Source: Halobacillus karajensis (GTDB lineage: Bacteria > Bacillota > Bacilli > Bacillales > Halobacillaceae). Taken from it: a DNA stretch of 64,000 bases. Positions 27,944 through 36,931 of this stretch are shown piece after piece. The notes beneath the pieces were generated by a model. That model was not told the origin of the DNA. It was given only the letters and a program-made list of their open reading frames with translations, and did not search any database. Where the stretch lies: NCBI RefSeq assembly GCF_900108515.1, contig NZ_FNWW01000001.1, positions 248,001 through 312,000 on the forward strand. The letters run 5' to 3'. The stretch's first letter is position 1; each line of letters begins with the position of its first letter. The position numbers and the translations under genes were made by a program.

Positions 27944-30100
27944 TTATAGTGCCGAACGATGTTGCTGAATATCCTTTGTTTTTCTCAAATTCGTCCATAG
28001 AATAAGCCCAAAGGCAGACAACCCGATTACGTCTGTAAGAATCCCAGGATAAATGAGCAACACCGCTCCTATACCTGCGATCAATCGCAGCCAACCGGGA
28101 ACTGCTGTTTTGAGATAGCCCTCTGTCATTATGGATAATAGGAGAACTCCTATCAGGGACGTAACCGTAATCAGAATGATATTGACGATAGTGGCATCAA
28201 TCATAAGCATTTCGTGTGAAAACACAAACATAAAAGGAACGATGAAACCGGCGATGGCAAGCTTCATTGCCTGAAACCCTGTTTGGTTCGGATGCCCACC
28301 GGCGACTCCTGCACCTGCAAATGCAGCCAAAGCAACAGGTGGCGTGATATTGGCAAAAATTCCAAAGTAGAACACGAACATGTGAGCGACAAAAGTAGCC
28401 GTCTCCGTCGATCCCGCAAGTTCTCGGTACAAAGGAAGCTGCAATAATATCGGGGCTGCCATCGTACTTGTGATAATATAGGTCGGGATACTTGGTAAGC
28501 CCATCCCTAATATGATAGAGGTAATCATCGTAAGCCCGAGGGTAATGAGTAACTGGATAAGCGGACTATCGACCGCGCTTCCGATACTGACAATGCTATT
28601 AGCAATTTCTAATGCTACCCCAGTTAAGGAAGCGATTCCTACGATAATCCCCACAGCCCCACACGCAATAGCTACAGGGACGGTGGTTTTCGCTCCATCC
28701 TCAAGAGCGCGCAAGCAGTCTGTAATTCCTACTTCGTCCCCGGTAATGTTCATGATCTTTCTACCAACATTGATAGCTAATGGAATCACGAGAATAAGGA
28801 TCAGCTCCCACCAGTCGCCTCGGACATTCGGCATACGGCTTCCCGTAATCAAAGCAGATAATTGCGGTTGGAAAATTAAAAATAAAGAAATGGCTACAAT
28901 GACAGGTAACATCCTTCTTGAACCTGCAATGACGATGGTTGCGATAATGGACCAAAATGCGGCATAAAAAGGGGTCTTCCCTGAGAAAAGCAAATAAAGT
29001 AATGTCAGCATTGGAATAATCAAGTGACCACGTTCGGCTATTACTTCCTTTAAAGAGGGCAGTTCACTTTTCGGCAATCCTTGTAGTCCACGCTTGGCTG
29101 CCCGAAAATGAACTTGTAATAAGATCCCTACATAAAATAAAAGTGCCGGTATGATTCCAGCCAAGATGATCTTTGTATAGGCAACATTGAGATTCTCCGC
29201 CATGATAAAGGCAGCGGCCCCCATGATCGGCGGGAGGATTTGACCGCCTACGCTGGCTGCTGATTCAACAGCCCCGGCGAAGTTTTTCTTGTACCCGATT
29301 TTTTTCATTAAGGGAATCGTGAAGGTTCCTGTCGTCACGACATTGGCGATGGCAGAGCCATTGATTGATCCTAGGAAGCCACTCGCTATGACGGCCACTT
29401 TTGCTGGCCCTCCCTTGGTATGACCCGCTACGGCAAGGGCTAAGTCATTAAATAGCTGCCCCATTCCCGACCTTCCTAGAAAAGCTCCAAATAAAATAAA
29501 CAATATGATATAACTGGCCGATACGCCGATAGCCGTACCAAGGACTCCTTCTGTGAGGAATACCAATTGAGTGATGATCTGCTTAGATACATTTATCAGA
29601 ACGGGCATGGTCAATTCTGGATAGACTGATAGTTTCACATAAAATCCATAAACCAGAAACCCAAGCCCAAGGAGAGCAAGGCCCCACCCCGTCACTCTTC
29701 GAGTAATATCAAACAATAATAGAATAATGAGGATCCCTACATAAAAATCCATATCAGTGATTTGTCCGCCAGATTGAATGATACGTTCAGCCGTGGCTAA
29801 CATATAAATGGCGATAAATAAAGACAAACCTGCAGTCATGTAATCATACAAAGGAATGCCTTTGCTCCCCCTCTTCCTTATAAAGGGATACATAAGAAAA
29901 CCAAGTGTCATCAATGTATAGAGGTGGATACTTCTTTGTTTAATATCCACCAGGGAACCTGCATAGGAGGTGTATAAATGAAATAATGATAACGTAATAG
30001 CTAATATCGATATGGTCAAAGCCATCGGTTTAGCAATATTTATCCTGGTTGTGCTTTCGCGATCGTACTTTTCAGCTACCCCACTTTTTTGCTTGTTCAT
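27944..30100 (-). CDS. TRAP transporter fused permease (TAXI type)
   Basis: A 718-residue membrane protein that joins the small (DctQ-like, about residues 20-130) and large (DctM-like) permease subunits, as usual with TAXI binding proteins. Motifs include FLGRSGMGQLFNDLALAVAGHTKGGPAKVAV, GSINGSAIANVVTTGTF (seen in pieces), and GMGLPSIPTYIITSTMAAP. Two bases separate it from the DUF1850 gene upstream. Na+-driven uptake of an organic acid is expected. Confidence 0.95.
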   Translation of the reverse strand: MNKQKSGVAEKYDRESTTRINIAKPMALTISILAITLSLFHLYTSYAGSLVDIKQRSIHLYTLMTLGFLMYPFIRKRGSKGIPLYDYMTAGLSLFIAIYMLATAERIIQSGGQITDMDFYVGILIILLLFDITRRVTGWGLALLGLGFLVYGFYVKLSVYPELTMPVLINVSKQIITQLVFLTEGVLGTAIGVSASYIILFILFGAFLGRSGMGQLFNDLALAVAGHTKGGPAKVAVIASGFLGSINGSAIANVVTTGTFTIPLMKKIGYKKNFAGAVESAASVGGQILPPIMGAAAFIMAENLNVAYTKIILAGIIPALLFYVGILLQVHFRAAKRGLQGLPKSELPSLKEVIAERGHLIIPMLTLLYLLFSGKTPFYAAFWSIIATIVIAGSRRMLPVIVAISLFLIFQPQLSALITGSRMPNVRGDWWELILILVIPLAINVGRKIMNITGDEVGITDCLRALEDGAKTTVPVAIACGAVGIIVGIASLTGVALEIANSIVSIGSAVDSPLIQLLITLGLTMITSIILGMGLPSIPTYIITSTMAAPILLQLPLYRELAGSTETATFVAHMFVFYFGIFANITPPVALAAFAGAGVAGGHPNQTGFQAMKLAIAGFIVPFMFVFSHEMLMIDATIVNIILITVTSLIGVLLLSIMTEGYLKTAVPGWLRLIAGIGAVLLIYPGILTDVIGLSAFGLILWTNLRKTKDIQQHRSAL

Positions 30101-30102
30101 CC

Positions 30103-30621
30103 CTATTCACCTCTCAATTTCACTAAAATGTAATATCTGATCGAATTCAGTAAAGAATGTTGACCAACATTGATTTGATAGGCTTTGTTCTTATCCAGGT
30201 TAAAATTGGCATCCTTTCCATATAGGAAGCGGTGATCGGTGTGTGTGCCTGTCCTTAGTGAGAGATGGGTGCCTATCGTCTGATTGATATCTGTCATATA
30301 TACCCAGCCATCTTTGATATAGGTTTGCTCCCCCGTATCATTGGGAACACCCGCCCCAAACGTTTTAAAACGAGTGCCTGTCAGTTTAATCATCCCATCT
30401 TGCAAAACAAACATTTCTTCCCATTCCTCTTTCTCTACCGAATGCCTCCACCTTACCTTGAATTCTACTTCCTCTTTGTAAAGGTGAAATATTTGCACCG
30501 TGTCTCCTGATGTAATGGATAGCGTCGGAACCTTAACCATCATCAGTAAAGCGATAACCAATCCAATAACAAAGGCGAACAAAAACAGGCGTTTCCATAT
30601 CATCGAATAAAAAAGGGGCAC
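30103..30621 (-). CDS. DUF1850 domain protein
   Basis: A 172-residue protein with one N-terminal membrane segment (about 10-30) and an extracytoplasmic domain. The motifs VRWRHSVEKEEWEE and FKTFGAGVPNDTGE are the DUF1850 pattern. DUF1850 genes regularly sit between TAXI binding-protein and fused-permease genes, as here, so an accessory role in TRAP transport is inferred. The start is likely the GTG at 30621 (AGGG ten bases before); an internal ATG at 30600 region is possible. Confidence 0.82.
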   Translation of the reverse strand: MPLFYSMIWKRLFLFAFVIGLVIALLMMVKVPTLSITSGDTVQIFHLYKEEVEFKVRWRHSVEKEEWEEMFVLQDGMIKLTGTRFKTFGAGVPNDTGEQTYIKDGWVYMTDINQTIGTHLSLRTGTHTDHRFLYGKDANFNLDKNKAYQINVGQHSLLNSIRYYILVKLRGE

Positions 30622-30642
30622 CAGAATGATGCCCTGTTTCCT

Positions 30643-31638
30643 TTACTCTAGAATGCCTTGTTCTTCATAGAATTTCTTGGCACCAGGGTGAAGCGGCGCA
30701 ATTAAATCTTTGGCAATCTCATCCCGGTCTAATTGTTTCAGGGCCCCGACAGACACTTCTTCTGTACCAAGGTACTCATAGTAACGTTTGGTCATGTCAT
30801 AGACGACATCTTCACTCAAATCAGGAGAAACGATGATCATATTCTGGATGCCGACAGTTTCCACAGATTCTTCCAGACCATAACTTGCTTCATCCCCAGC
30901 CTCGATCGTATTTGCTTTATAGAAAGGATATTTCTCCATCAATGCCTCTGCGGTATCTCCTTTGATTTCAACAAAATGAATATCCGTTTGCTGCATTAAA
31001 TCGGTTATATTACTATTGGGAACACCAGACGTAAAGAATGCCGCATCCAAGTTCCCGTTCTTCATTTCTTGCACACTATCCGCATAACCTGTGTGGGTGA
31101 CTTTTGATAGATCATCATAAGTAAGGCCAACGGCTTCAAGAACCTTTTGAGCGCTTTGTTCTACACCTGAACCTACCTTCCCGACTCCTACCTTCTTCCC
31201 TTCTAAATCTTCAATGGAAGATATACCACTCTCTTTTAATGCCACCACTTGTACAACATTCTGATACATCCCGGCCATTGCTTGAACATCGACAGCATTT
31301 CCGTCAAATTGTCCCTTTCCTTCAATCGCATCATAACCCACATCACTCATGATTATCGCCATCTGATTCAGGCTGTCCTCGATATTCTGGATATTCGCAA
31401 CAGACGCTCCTGTCGATTCAACCGTGACATTATCTATACTGTCACTTTCTTCAAATACTGGTTTCAATGCACCACCGATCGGATAATAAGTTCCTGATGT
31501 TCCCCCTGTACCGAGAACAATCGATTCTGATCCAGATCCACTTGACCCTGACGCTTCCTCCGAGCCTCCATCACCTCCACAAGCTGCTAAAATAGTGGTA
31601 AACGCTAAAGCTAACACAAATAATAAACGATTAAACAT
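30643..31638 (-). CDS. TAXI family TRAP transporter substrate-binding lipoprotein
   Basis: A 331-residue exported protein with lipobox ILAAC (Cys about residue 19) and a Gly/Ser linker. VLGTGGTSGTYYPIGGAL is the TAXI ligand motif; HPGAKKFYEEQGILE is the family C-terminus. First gene of the operon TAXI-DUF1850-permease-FAH-SDR. It lies downstream of a promoter region with tandem repeats and a cre site, and next to a two-component system that may control it. Confidence 0.95.
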   Translation of the reverse strand: MFNRLLFVLALAFTTILAACGGDGGSEEASGSSGSGSESIVLGTGGTSGTYYPIGGALKPVFEESDSIDNVTVESTGASVANIQNIEDSLNQMAIIMSDVGYDAIEGKGQFDGNAVDVQAMAGMYQNVVQVVALKESGISSIEDLEGKKVGVGKVGSGVEQSAQKVLEAVGLTYDDLSKVTHTGYADSVQEMKNGNLDAAFFTSGVPNSNITDLMQQTDIHFVEIKGDTAEALMEKYPFYKANTIEAGDEASYGLEESVETVGIQNMIIVSPDLSEDVVYDMTKRYYEYLGTEEVSVGALKQLDRDEIAKDLIAPLHPGAKKFYEEQGILE

Positions 31639-31674
31639 TTTCTGATCCCCCGTTTCGAAATATTCTAAAAATAA

Positions 31675-31688
31675 TGATAACGCTTACA
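31675..31688. promoter_or_regulatory. CcpA cre site before the TAXI operon
   Basis: TGATAACGCTTACA (reverse complement TGTAAGCGTTATCA) matches the cre consensus at all fixed positions. It lies 37 bases before the ATG, in the 5' untranslated region, where bound CcpA would act as a roadblock. Confidence 0.75.
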
Positions 31689-31713
31689 AAACAGATTTAG
31701 AATAATATGTACA

Positions 31714-31740
31714 TATTGGACATTTTGGTCTTTTTGGTCT
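31714..31740. repeat. tandem 9-bp repeats, possible response-regulator site
   Basis: TTTTGGTCT occurs twice head to tail (31723-31731 and 31732-31740), with a degenerate third copy TATTGGACA at 31714-31722. It lies between the TAXI operon and the two-component genes, about 75-100 bases before the TAXI start. Direct repeats are usual for CitB-type regulators, so it may be their binding site. Confidence 0.5.
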
Positions 31741-31750
31741 TTTGTACAAT

Positions 31751-31780
31751 AAAAGCCTTAGCATAGTTCTATGCCAAGGC
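31751..31780 (-). terminator. intrinsic terminator of the two-component operon
   Basis: GCCTTAGCATAG (31755-31766) and CTATGCCAAGGC (31769-31780), one G-U pair, tight loop. On the minus strand it is followed by UUUUAUU. It starts just after the response-regulator stop codon. Confidence 0.85.
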
Positions 31781-31781
31781 C

Positions 31782-32471
31782 TTACCCTTTCATTTGATAC
31801 CGATTCACAGGACGACCAACTCCCCCGTACTGTATTTCAATCTCTACTTCCCCTATTTTTTGTAGATATTCTAAATAACGTCGTGCGGTCACTCGAGCGA
31901 TTCCGATTCCATCTGCCACTTCCTCGGCAGATAAGGAACTCCCTCTCTGGTGAAGGAAATGTGTGATTTGTTCAAGGGTTTGCTGATTCAGACCTTTAGG
32001 CAGTTCCTTCACTTCTCCCTTCCTATATCTGCCAATCAGCCCATCCACTTGTTCCTGTTGAAGTACTCCTTCCCCACTCACCTTGGAATGATAGGTTTTA
32101 TAATTGATTAACGATTGTTGCAGTCTTTCGAATTTGAATGGCTTGATGATATAATCAACCACCCCATTTTGAAACATCGAACGGACCATTTCTTTATCCT
32201 TAGCTGCTGTGATTACAATAACATCAATATCGAAGGCATACTTCCGAATTTCTTTTAATGTATCCATTCCGTCCATACTCGGCATATAGATATCAAGGAT
32301 AATAAGGTTTGGAGATAACTTTTCAGCAAGATACACGCCTTCTTTTCCATCAGAAGCTATATCAATCACTTTGAAAGGGGGTACCCTTTCAATAAATTGC
32401 CGGTTCACTTCTTGTACCATCGGGTCATCTTCAATCAATAACACTTCCATAACCTGTTGCGGTTTGCTCAT
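31782..32471 (-). CDS. response regulator of the CitB/DctR family
   Basis: A 229-residue regulator. The receiver domain has the acidic pair EDD (15-16) and phospho-acceptor Asp60 (LIILDIYMPSMDG); the C-terminal winged helix-turn-helix reads EEVADGIGIARVTARRYLEYL. The ATG at 32471 lies six bases after GAGGAGG. Its start overlaps the kinase gene by about 40 bases. Probably activates the TAXI operon that begins 140 bases beyond its stop. Confidence 0.94.
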   Translation of the reverse strand: MSKPQQVMEVLLIEDDPMVQEVNRQFIERVPPFKVIDIASDGKEGVYLAEKLSPNLIILDIYMPSMDGMDTLKEIRKYAFDIDVIVITAAKDKEMVRSMFQNGVVDYIIKPFKFERLQQSLINYKTYHSKVSGEGVLQQEQVDGLIGRYRKGEVKELPKGLNQQTLEQITHFLHQRGSSLSAEEVADGIGIARVTARRYLEYLQKIGEVEIEIQYGGVGRPVNRYQMKG

Positions 32472-34074
32472 ATACATCCTCCTCGTAAGCCATAGGGATA
32501 TGAATGACGATGCTTGTCCCTTCCCCTTGTTTAGAGATGATTTCTATATCTCCTAAACCTTTTCCTACGATATTTTTCACCAGGTACAATCCGATTCCTG
32601 AACCTTTGTTTCCTTTGGTCGTGAACCCCTTGTCAAATACCCTGCTGTGTTTATCTTCAGGAATCCCTTCCCCATTATCCTCTACAGCAATTGTGCAAAA
32701 GTGACTGTTTTGGGTGATCGAAATATCAATCCATCTTTGCTCTCGCTTGACATGGTCAAAAGAGTGGAAAGCATTCTCGATCAAGTTTCCCAAAATCAGC
32801 ACGAAGTCATGTTTATCCAATAAAGGGGGGTATTCATTTAATCTGCTCTGTTCATCAATAGCTACTTCAATTCCCAGCTCTTTCCCCCGACTCACCTTGC
32901 TCAGTAGCAAACCAGACAAGCTGTAATCTTTAAAATGGTTCACTAAAAATCTGGATAATTTCTCTTGTTTCTCTGACGTTTCGAATACAAAATTCAATGC
33001 TTTTTCCTTTTGATCCAGTTGAATCAATCCTGCTATGGTATGTAGTTTATTCATATGCTCATGATTCTGGACTCTCAAGGCATCCACAAATGCTTTTACC
33101 CCCGTCAATTCTTCAGCGAGTTTGGTTACTTCTGTACGATCTTGAAAAATGGCAACCGCTCCAATTGTATGATTATCCACACGGATCGGGATTCGATTAC
33201 TCATAATTAACGTACTTCCTAGACGAATTTCCTCATTGAAAGCCACTTCTCCTGAAGAAAGGACATCAGCTAATTTAATATCTGGAATGACGTTTTCAAT
33301 CCATTGATGAGTGTAATCTCCGTGGAGACCAAGAATCGTCTTTGCTTTCTCGTTTATGATGGTAATCTTCCCTTCCTTATCAATAGCCACTACTCCTTCG
33401 TTCATCGCTTGAAAGGTTGCTGTCCGTTCGACGAGCACCTGAACAATTTCGTGAGGTTCTAAACGAAAGGTTTGCTCTTTAAGATGCCGGGCAAGAAGCC
33501 ATGAACCCGACACTCCAAAAAGGGAGGTCAAGAAGAGAACAAAGAGGATTTCATTTTTCATCTCTAAAAGGATTTCCTGGAAGGAAGGGAGGAGGTTGCC
33601 GACGATGACCACCCCTATTTGCTCATGATCATCATTCATCACAGGTACAAATCCTCTAACAGCTATACCAGATTCTCCTTTCGCTTTTGAGGTATAGCTA
33701 TGCTCAGCAAAAGCAGGACCTTCATCTTTTCCTGAAGATACGGTCCCAAGCTTTTCTTTTACAGGGTGAGAATAACGGACACGGTTCATATTCAAGACGA
33801 CGATATAATCAGAGCTGTTGACTGTCCTGATTCTTTCTACCATGGGATTGATTCGGTTCCATCCCTCTGATTCTGTGAGCCCTTCTTTCAATGCAGACAA
33901 ATTCGCTACTGTCCTCCCTGTGACGAGAGCATGCTCACCGAGCGACTCTTCTTTTGTTTCTATTGTATTTCCAATAATGATGATGCCACCAATCAAAATA
34001 GCAAAAAGAACAATCCCAAATGATAGAATTGTAATTTTCCACCGGATTGGCATACGTGTCAGTGACATAACCAT
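32431..34074 (-). CDS. sensor histidine kinase of the CitA/DcuS family
   Basis: A 547-residue membrane kinase. Two membrane segments (about 15-36 and 175-195) flank an extracytoplasmic PASC-like sensor (VNSSDYIVVLNMNRVRYSHP). A cytoplasmic PAS follows (about 215-315). Phospho-acceptor His338 lies in LRVQNHEHMNKLHTIAGL; the ATPase domain ends in GSGIGLYLVKNIVG. This family senses C4-dicarboxylates, citrate or related acids. Divergent from a DctP-like binding protein, which may be its co-sensor. Confidence 0.95.
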   Translation of the reverse strand: MVMSLTRMPIRWKITILSFGIVLFAILIGGIIIIGNTIETKEESLGEHALVTGRTVANLSALKEGLTESEGWNRINPMVERIRTVNSSDYIVVLNMNRVRYSHPVKEKLGTVSSGKDEGPAFAEHSYTSKAKGESGIAVRGFVPVMNDDHEQIGVVIVGNLLPSFQEILLEMKNEILFVLFLTSLFGVSGSWLLARHLKEQTFRLEPHEIVQVLVERTATFQAMNEGVVAIDKEGKITIINEKAKTILGLHGDYTHQWIENVIPDIKLADVLSSGEVAFNEEIRLGSTLIMSNRIPIRVDNHTIGAVAIFQDRTEVTKLAEELTGVKAFVDALRVQNHEHMNKLHTIAGLIQLDQKEKALNFVFETSEKQEKLSRFLVNHFKDYSLSGLLLSKVSRGKELGIEVAIDEQSRLNEYPPLLDKHDFVLILGNLIENAFHSFDHVKREQRWIDISITQNSHFCTIAVEDNGEGIPEDKHSRVFDKGFTTKGNKGSGIGLYLVKNIVGKGLGDIEIISKQGEGTSIVIHIPMAYEEDVYEQTATGYGSVID

Positions 34075-34166
34075 TCTTTCTTCCCCCTCTAGTAATTCTA
34101 GTGTATCACTTAAAAGTCTCCCTATGGTACACTGATGTAAACGATTCCAAGAAAGGGGTTGTTCCT

Positions 34167-35219
34167 TTGAAAACTTTCGCAGCTATTAGTCTATTCATTT
34201 TCACAGGAATCTTTACAGCTCTTTTTTTTGGGTTCGATTTAAGCGAAGCTTCTGAGTCCCTAGAATATGACGACGAACAAGAGGGGCTAGAAGATGAGAT
34301 CGTTATTAAATTCAGTCACGTCGTAGCCGAAAACACCCCTAAAGGGAAAGCGGTCAGAAAGTTTGCTTCACTCGTCCAAGATTGGTCGAACGGGGACATT
34401 AAGGTAGAAATCTATTCTAATGGGACCCTTTACAATGATCAGAATGAATACACAGCATTAAAGGACGGCCATATTCAAATGATCGCTCCAGCTACTTCGA
34501 AACTGACCGAACGTTTTCCTCAATGGCAAGTTCTTGATCTTCCTTTCGCGTTTCCCAGTTATGAGGCTGTAAAACAAGCTTACCAAGGGGAAATTGGCAC
34601 CACATTATTAAACACTGTAGAAAAAGACGGCATAAAAGGGATGACTTTTTGGTACAACGGATATAAACAAGTGACAAGTAATAAGCAGCCGCTCCTTGTT
34701 CCAGCTGATTTCAACCGTACACACCTTAGAATCATGCCGAGCCCAATGATAGAATCTCAATTTCAGTCTCTTGGGGCCAGCACGAGCAAACTTCCCTTTA
34801 ACAAAACATACAGCAACCTCGAAGTCAATTTCATTAACGGACAAGAAAACACACCATCGAACATCTACTCCAAGAAACTTTTCGAAGAACAAGCGTATAT
34901 GACGATAAGCAACCATGGCTACTTAGGGTATGTCGTCCTCATCAATGGGACATTCTGGAAGGACCTTTCTAAAGAACATCAGACGATCGTCCAAGAGGCA
35001 CTGAATGAAACGACCGACTGGATTTGGCGTCATTCAATCGAGATGAATGATGCCCATCTCCGGAAGATAAAACGGGCAGACTCAATCGACGTTCACTACT
35101 TGACCAACGAACAAAAAGAATCGTGGAAGCAGACGTTTGAACCTGTATATGAAGAAGCTGAAAACACCATAGGAAAACGGTTGATGGAAGAGATCTATAC
35201 GATACAGGAGCAATACTAA
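34167..35219 (+). CDS. TRAP-type DctP-family solute-binding protein (DctB-like co-sensor candidate)
   Basis: A 350-residue exported protein from a TTG at 34167 (GAAAGGGG nine bases before); the in-frame ATG at 34101 lacks a ribosome site and would precede the signal sequence by 22 residues. A hydrophobic signal or anchor segment (about 2-22) has no lipobox. The DctP fold is shown by VIKFSHVVAENTPKGKAV and NLEVNFINGQENTPSNIYSK (read in parts). No DctQ/DctM partner lies nearby; the local permeases are TAXI type. In B. subtilis DctB works with the DctS/DctR sensor, so a sensing role here is plausible. Confidence 0.88.
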   Translation: MKTFAAISLFIFTGIFTALFFGFDLSEASESLEYDDEQEGLEDEIVIKFSHVVAENTPKGKAVRKFASLVQDWSNGDIKVEIYSNGTLYNDQNEYTALKDGHIQMIAPATSKLTERFPQWQVLDLPFAFPSYEAVKQAYQGEIGTTLLNTVEKDGIKGMTFWYNGYKQVTSNKQPLLVPADFNRTHLRIMPSPMIESQFQSLGASTSKLPFNKTYSNLEVNFINGQENTPSNIYSKKLFEEQAYMTISNHGYLGYVVLINGTFWKDLSKEHQTIVQEALNETTDWIWRHSIEMNDAHLRKIKRADSIDVHYLTNEQKESWKQTFEPVYEEAENTIGKRLMEEIYTIQEQY

Positions 35220-35240
35220 TAAGGATAGGGGAGAAAGAAA

Positions 35241-35546
35241 ATGAAAACCATTTTTGTTGCCGGACATTCAAAATTACCGACTGGGATTGCTGCCAATCAC
35301 ATTTCGGAATCCTTGACTCTTACGTTAGAAATTGATAAAAAATACGGAGTTATTTTAGACGCCTCTTGTACATTAGCAACCGAACATGGGAGAGGGTTCA
35401 TTAAATCTTTATTAAAGGGATACAGCTTGAAGGATGGCATTGATGAACCCGTAGCAAGATTGAAAGAAGGCTATTTAGGTAAAGCCGGGAATGCTCTCGA
35501 GGCTGCATTAAAAGACTCCTATAAACAATACCAACTGCACCAATAA
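35241..35546 (+). CDS. DUF3870 domain protein
   Basis: A 101-residue cytoplasmic protein with the DUF3870 signature: TIFVAGHSKLPTGIAA at the start, YGVILDASCTLATEHG in the middle and FIKSLLKGYSL. No known function. Twenty-one bases after the DctP-like gene, hence probably co-transcribed. Good GGGGAG ribosome site. Nothing else readable lies in 35547-35677. Confidence 0.85.
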   Translation: MKTIFVAGHSKLPTGIAANHISESLTLTLEIDKKYGVILDASCTLATEHGRGFIKSLLKGYSLKDGIDEPVARLKEGYLGKAGNALEAALKDSYKQYQLHQ

Positions 35547-35677
35547 AGCCACGATTTGTGACTTTTGAATGCTATGATATCTCTTATATTTACGTGCTGG
35601 TACTAGTGAATGGAGGATTTATCCTAAACTATCTGCGTTTCGGGCCGTGAACGACATCCACGTCATCTCCTAAATGG

Positions 35678-35706
35678 AAAAAAGGGCCAGAGTTTTTCTG
35701 GCCCTT
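35678..35706 (-). terminator. intrinsic terminator of csiD-lhgO
   Basis: AAGGGCCAGA (35682-35691) and TCTGGCCCTT (35697-35706), perfect 10-bp stem; followed on the minus strand by six U's. It begins five bases past the lhgO stop. Confidence 0.9.
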
Positions 35707-35710
35707 CCCT

Positions 35711-36916
35711 TCAGCTTACTCTCGTATATTCTAATTGAGGTAATCGTCTGGCAATCTCTTTACCAATTTCTAATGAAGCTGTCGCTGCCGGAGACGGTGC
35801 ATTACAAACATGGACCGAACGTTTACCTGTAATCAAGTGGAAATCATCGACGAGCTGGCCGTCTTTCAACATCGCCTGGGCTCTTACTCCCGCCTCTGTG
35901 GGAATGACGTCATCCGCTTGTATTTCCGGAACTAGGCGTTGAAGACTCTTCACAAAGCTTTGTTTATGAAGCGAACGAACCATCTCTTTCATCCCTTCTT
36001 TCACATTGGCTCGTGCCATTTTCCAAAAACCAGGAAATGATAAGATATCAAGCGTGTCCTTTATATGAAAATCCGTTTTTCGATAGCCTTCCCGTTTAAA
36101 ACTCAACACAGCATTCGGTCCAGCATGAATACCTCCATCGATCATCTTGGTAAGATGGACACCTAAAAATGGAAAGTCCGGGTTTGGAATCGGATAGATA
36201 AGCCCTTTGACCAGATGATTTTTCTCTTCTCTCAGCTCAAAATACTCTCCACGGAAGGGGACGATTCTTAGATCTGTATGAATTCCCGCCATTTCCACAA
36301 GACGATCACTGTACAAACCTGCACAGTTGATCATGAAATGAGAATGGAGGCTATTCTCTGGCGTATCGACCACCACTTCATTTTCGCGTTCAGATATATC
36401 TACAACCGCTGATCCAAGCATGAAGTCTGCTCCCGCATGTTCTAACAGTTCCTTAAGTTTTTCGCTTACTTTACTATAATCAACGATTCCTGTACCTGGT
36501 ACCCTTAATCCAGCTATGCCATTGACATGTGGCTCGATATCTTGAAGCTCCTCTTGATTGATTTTTGTTACATTCAACCGGTTTTGTTGGACTCGCTCAT
36601 ACAAAGCTTCCATTCTCGGAAGCTCTTCTTGTTCGGTTGCAACTAGCACTTTCCCGCAAACTTCGTGAGGAATGTCATGATCCTGACAGAACTTAACCAT
36701 CGTGTTCCGACCCTGAATGGCCATCCTCGCTTTTAAACTGCCTGGTTTATAGTACACCCCAGAGTGGATCACACCACTATTTCTACCGGTTTGGTGAGCA
36801 GAAATTTGTTGCTCTTTTTCCACAATAACCATTTTTGCATGCGGATATTTTTGCATAAGAGCATATGCTGTTGATAAACCGACAATTCCGCCTCCGATAA
36901 TCACATAATCATACAT
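35711..36916 (-). CDS. lhgO: L-2-hydroxyglutarate oxidase/dehydrogenase
   Basis: A 401-residue FAD enzyme oxidising L-2-hydroxyglutarate to 2-oxoglutarate and passing electrons to the membrane quinone pool in E. coli. The FAD-binding motif VIIGGGIVGLSTAYAL is at 5-20, the family block HQTGRNSGVIHSGVYYKPGS at about 41-60 and the ending PSPAATASLEIG. Fifteen bases after csiD; together they convert glutarate to 2-oxoglutarate. Confidence 0.95.
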   Translation of the reverse strand: MYDYVIIGGGIVGLSTAYALMQKYPHAKMVIVEKEQQISAHQTGRNSGVIHSGVYYKPGSLKARMAIQGRNTMVKFCQDHDIPHEVCGKVLVATEQEELPRMEALYERVQQNRLNVTKINQEELQDIEPHVNGIAGLRVPGTGIVDYSKVSEKLKELLEHAGADFMLGSAVVDISERENEVVVDTPENSLHSHFMINCAGLYSDRLVEMAGIHTDLRIVPFRGEYFELREEKNHLVKGLIYPIPNPDFPFLGVHLTKMIDGGIHAGPNAVLSFKREGYRKTDFHIKDTLDILSFPGFWKMARANVKEGMKEMVRSLHKQSFVKSLQRLVPEIQADDVIPTEAGVRAQAMLKDGQLVDDFHLITGKRSVHVCNAPSPAATASLEIGKEIARRLPQLEYTRVS

Positions 36917-36931
36917 TCCTATGACCTCCTA

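Noticed and set aside
28512..28967. 151-codon plus-strand frame inside the TRAP permease gene
   Set aside because: Shadow of a membrane protein; rich in Ile/Thr/Pro from the reverse reading, no start signals.
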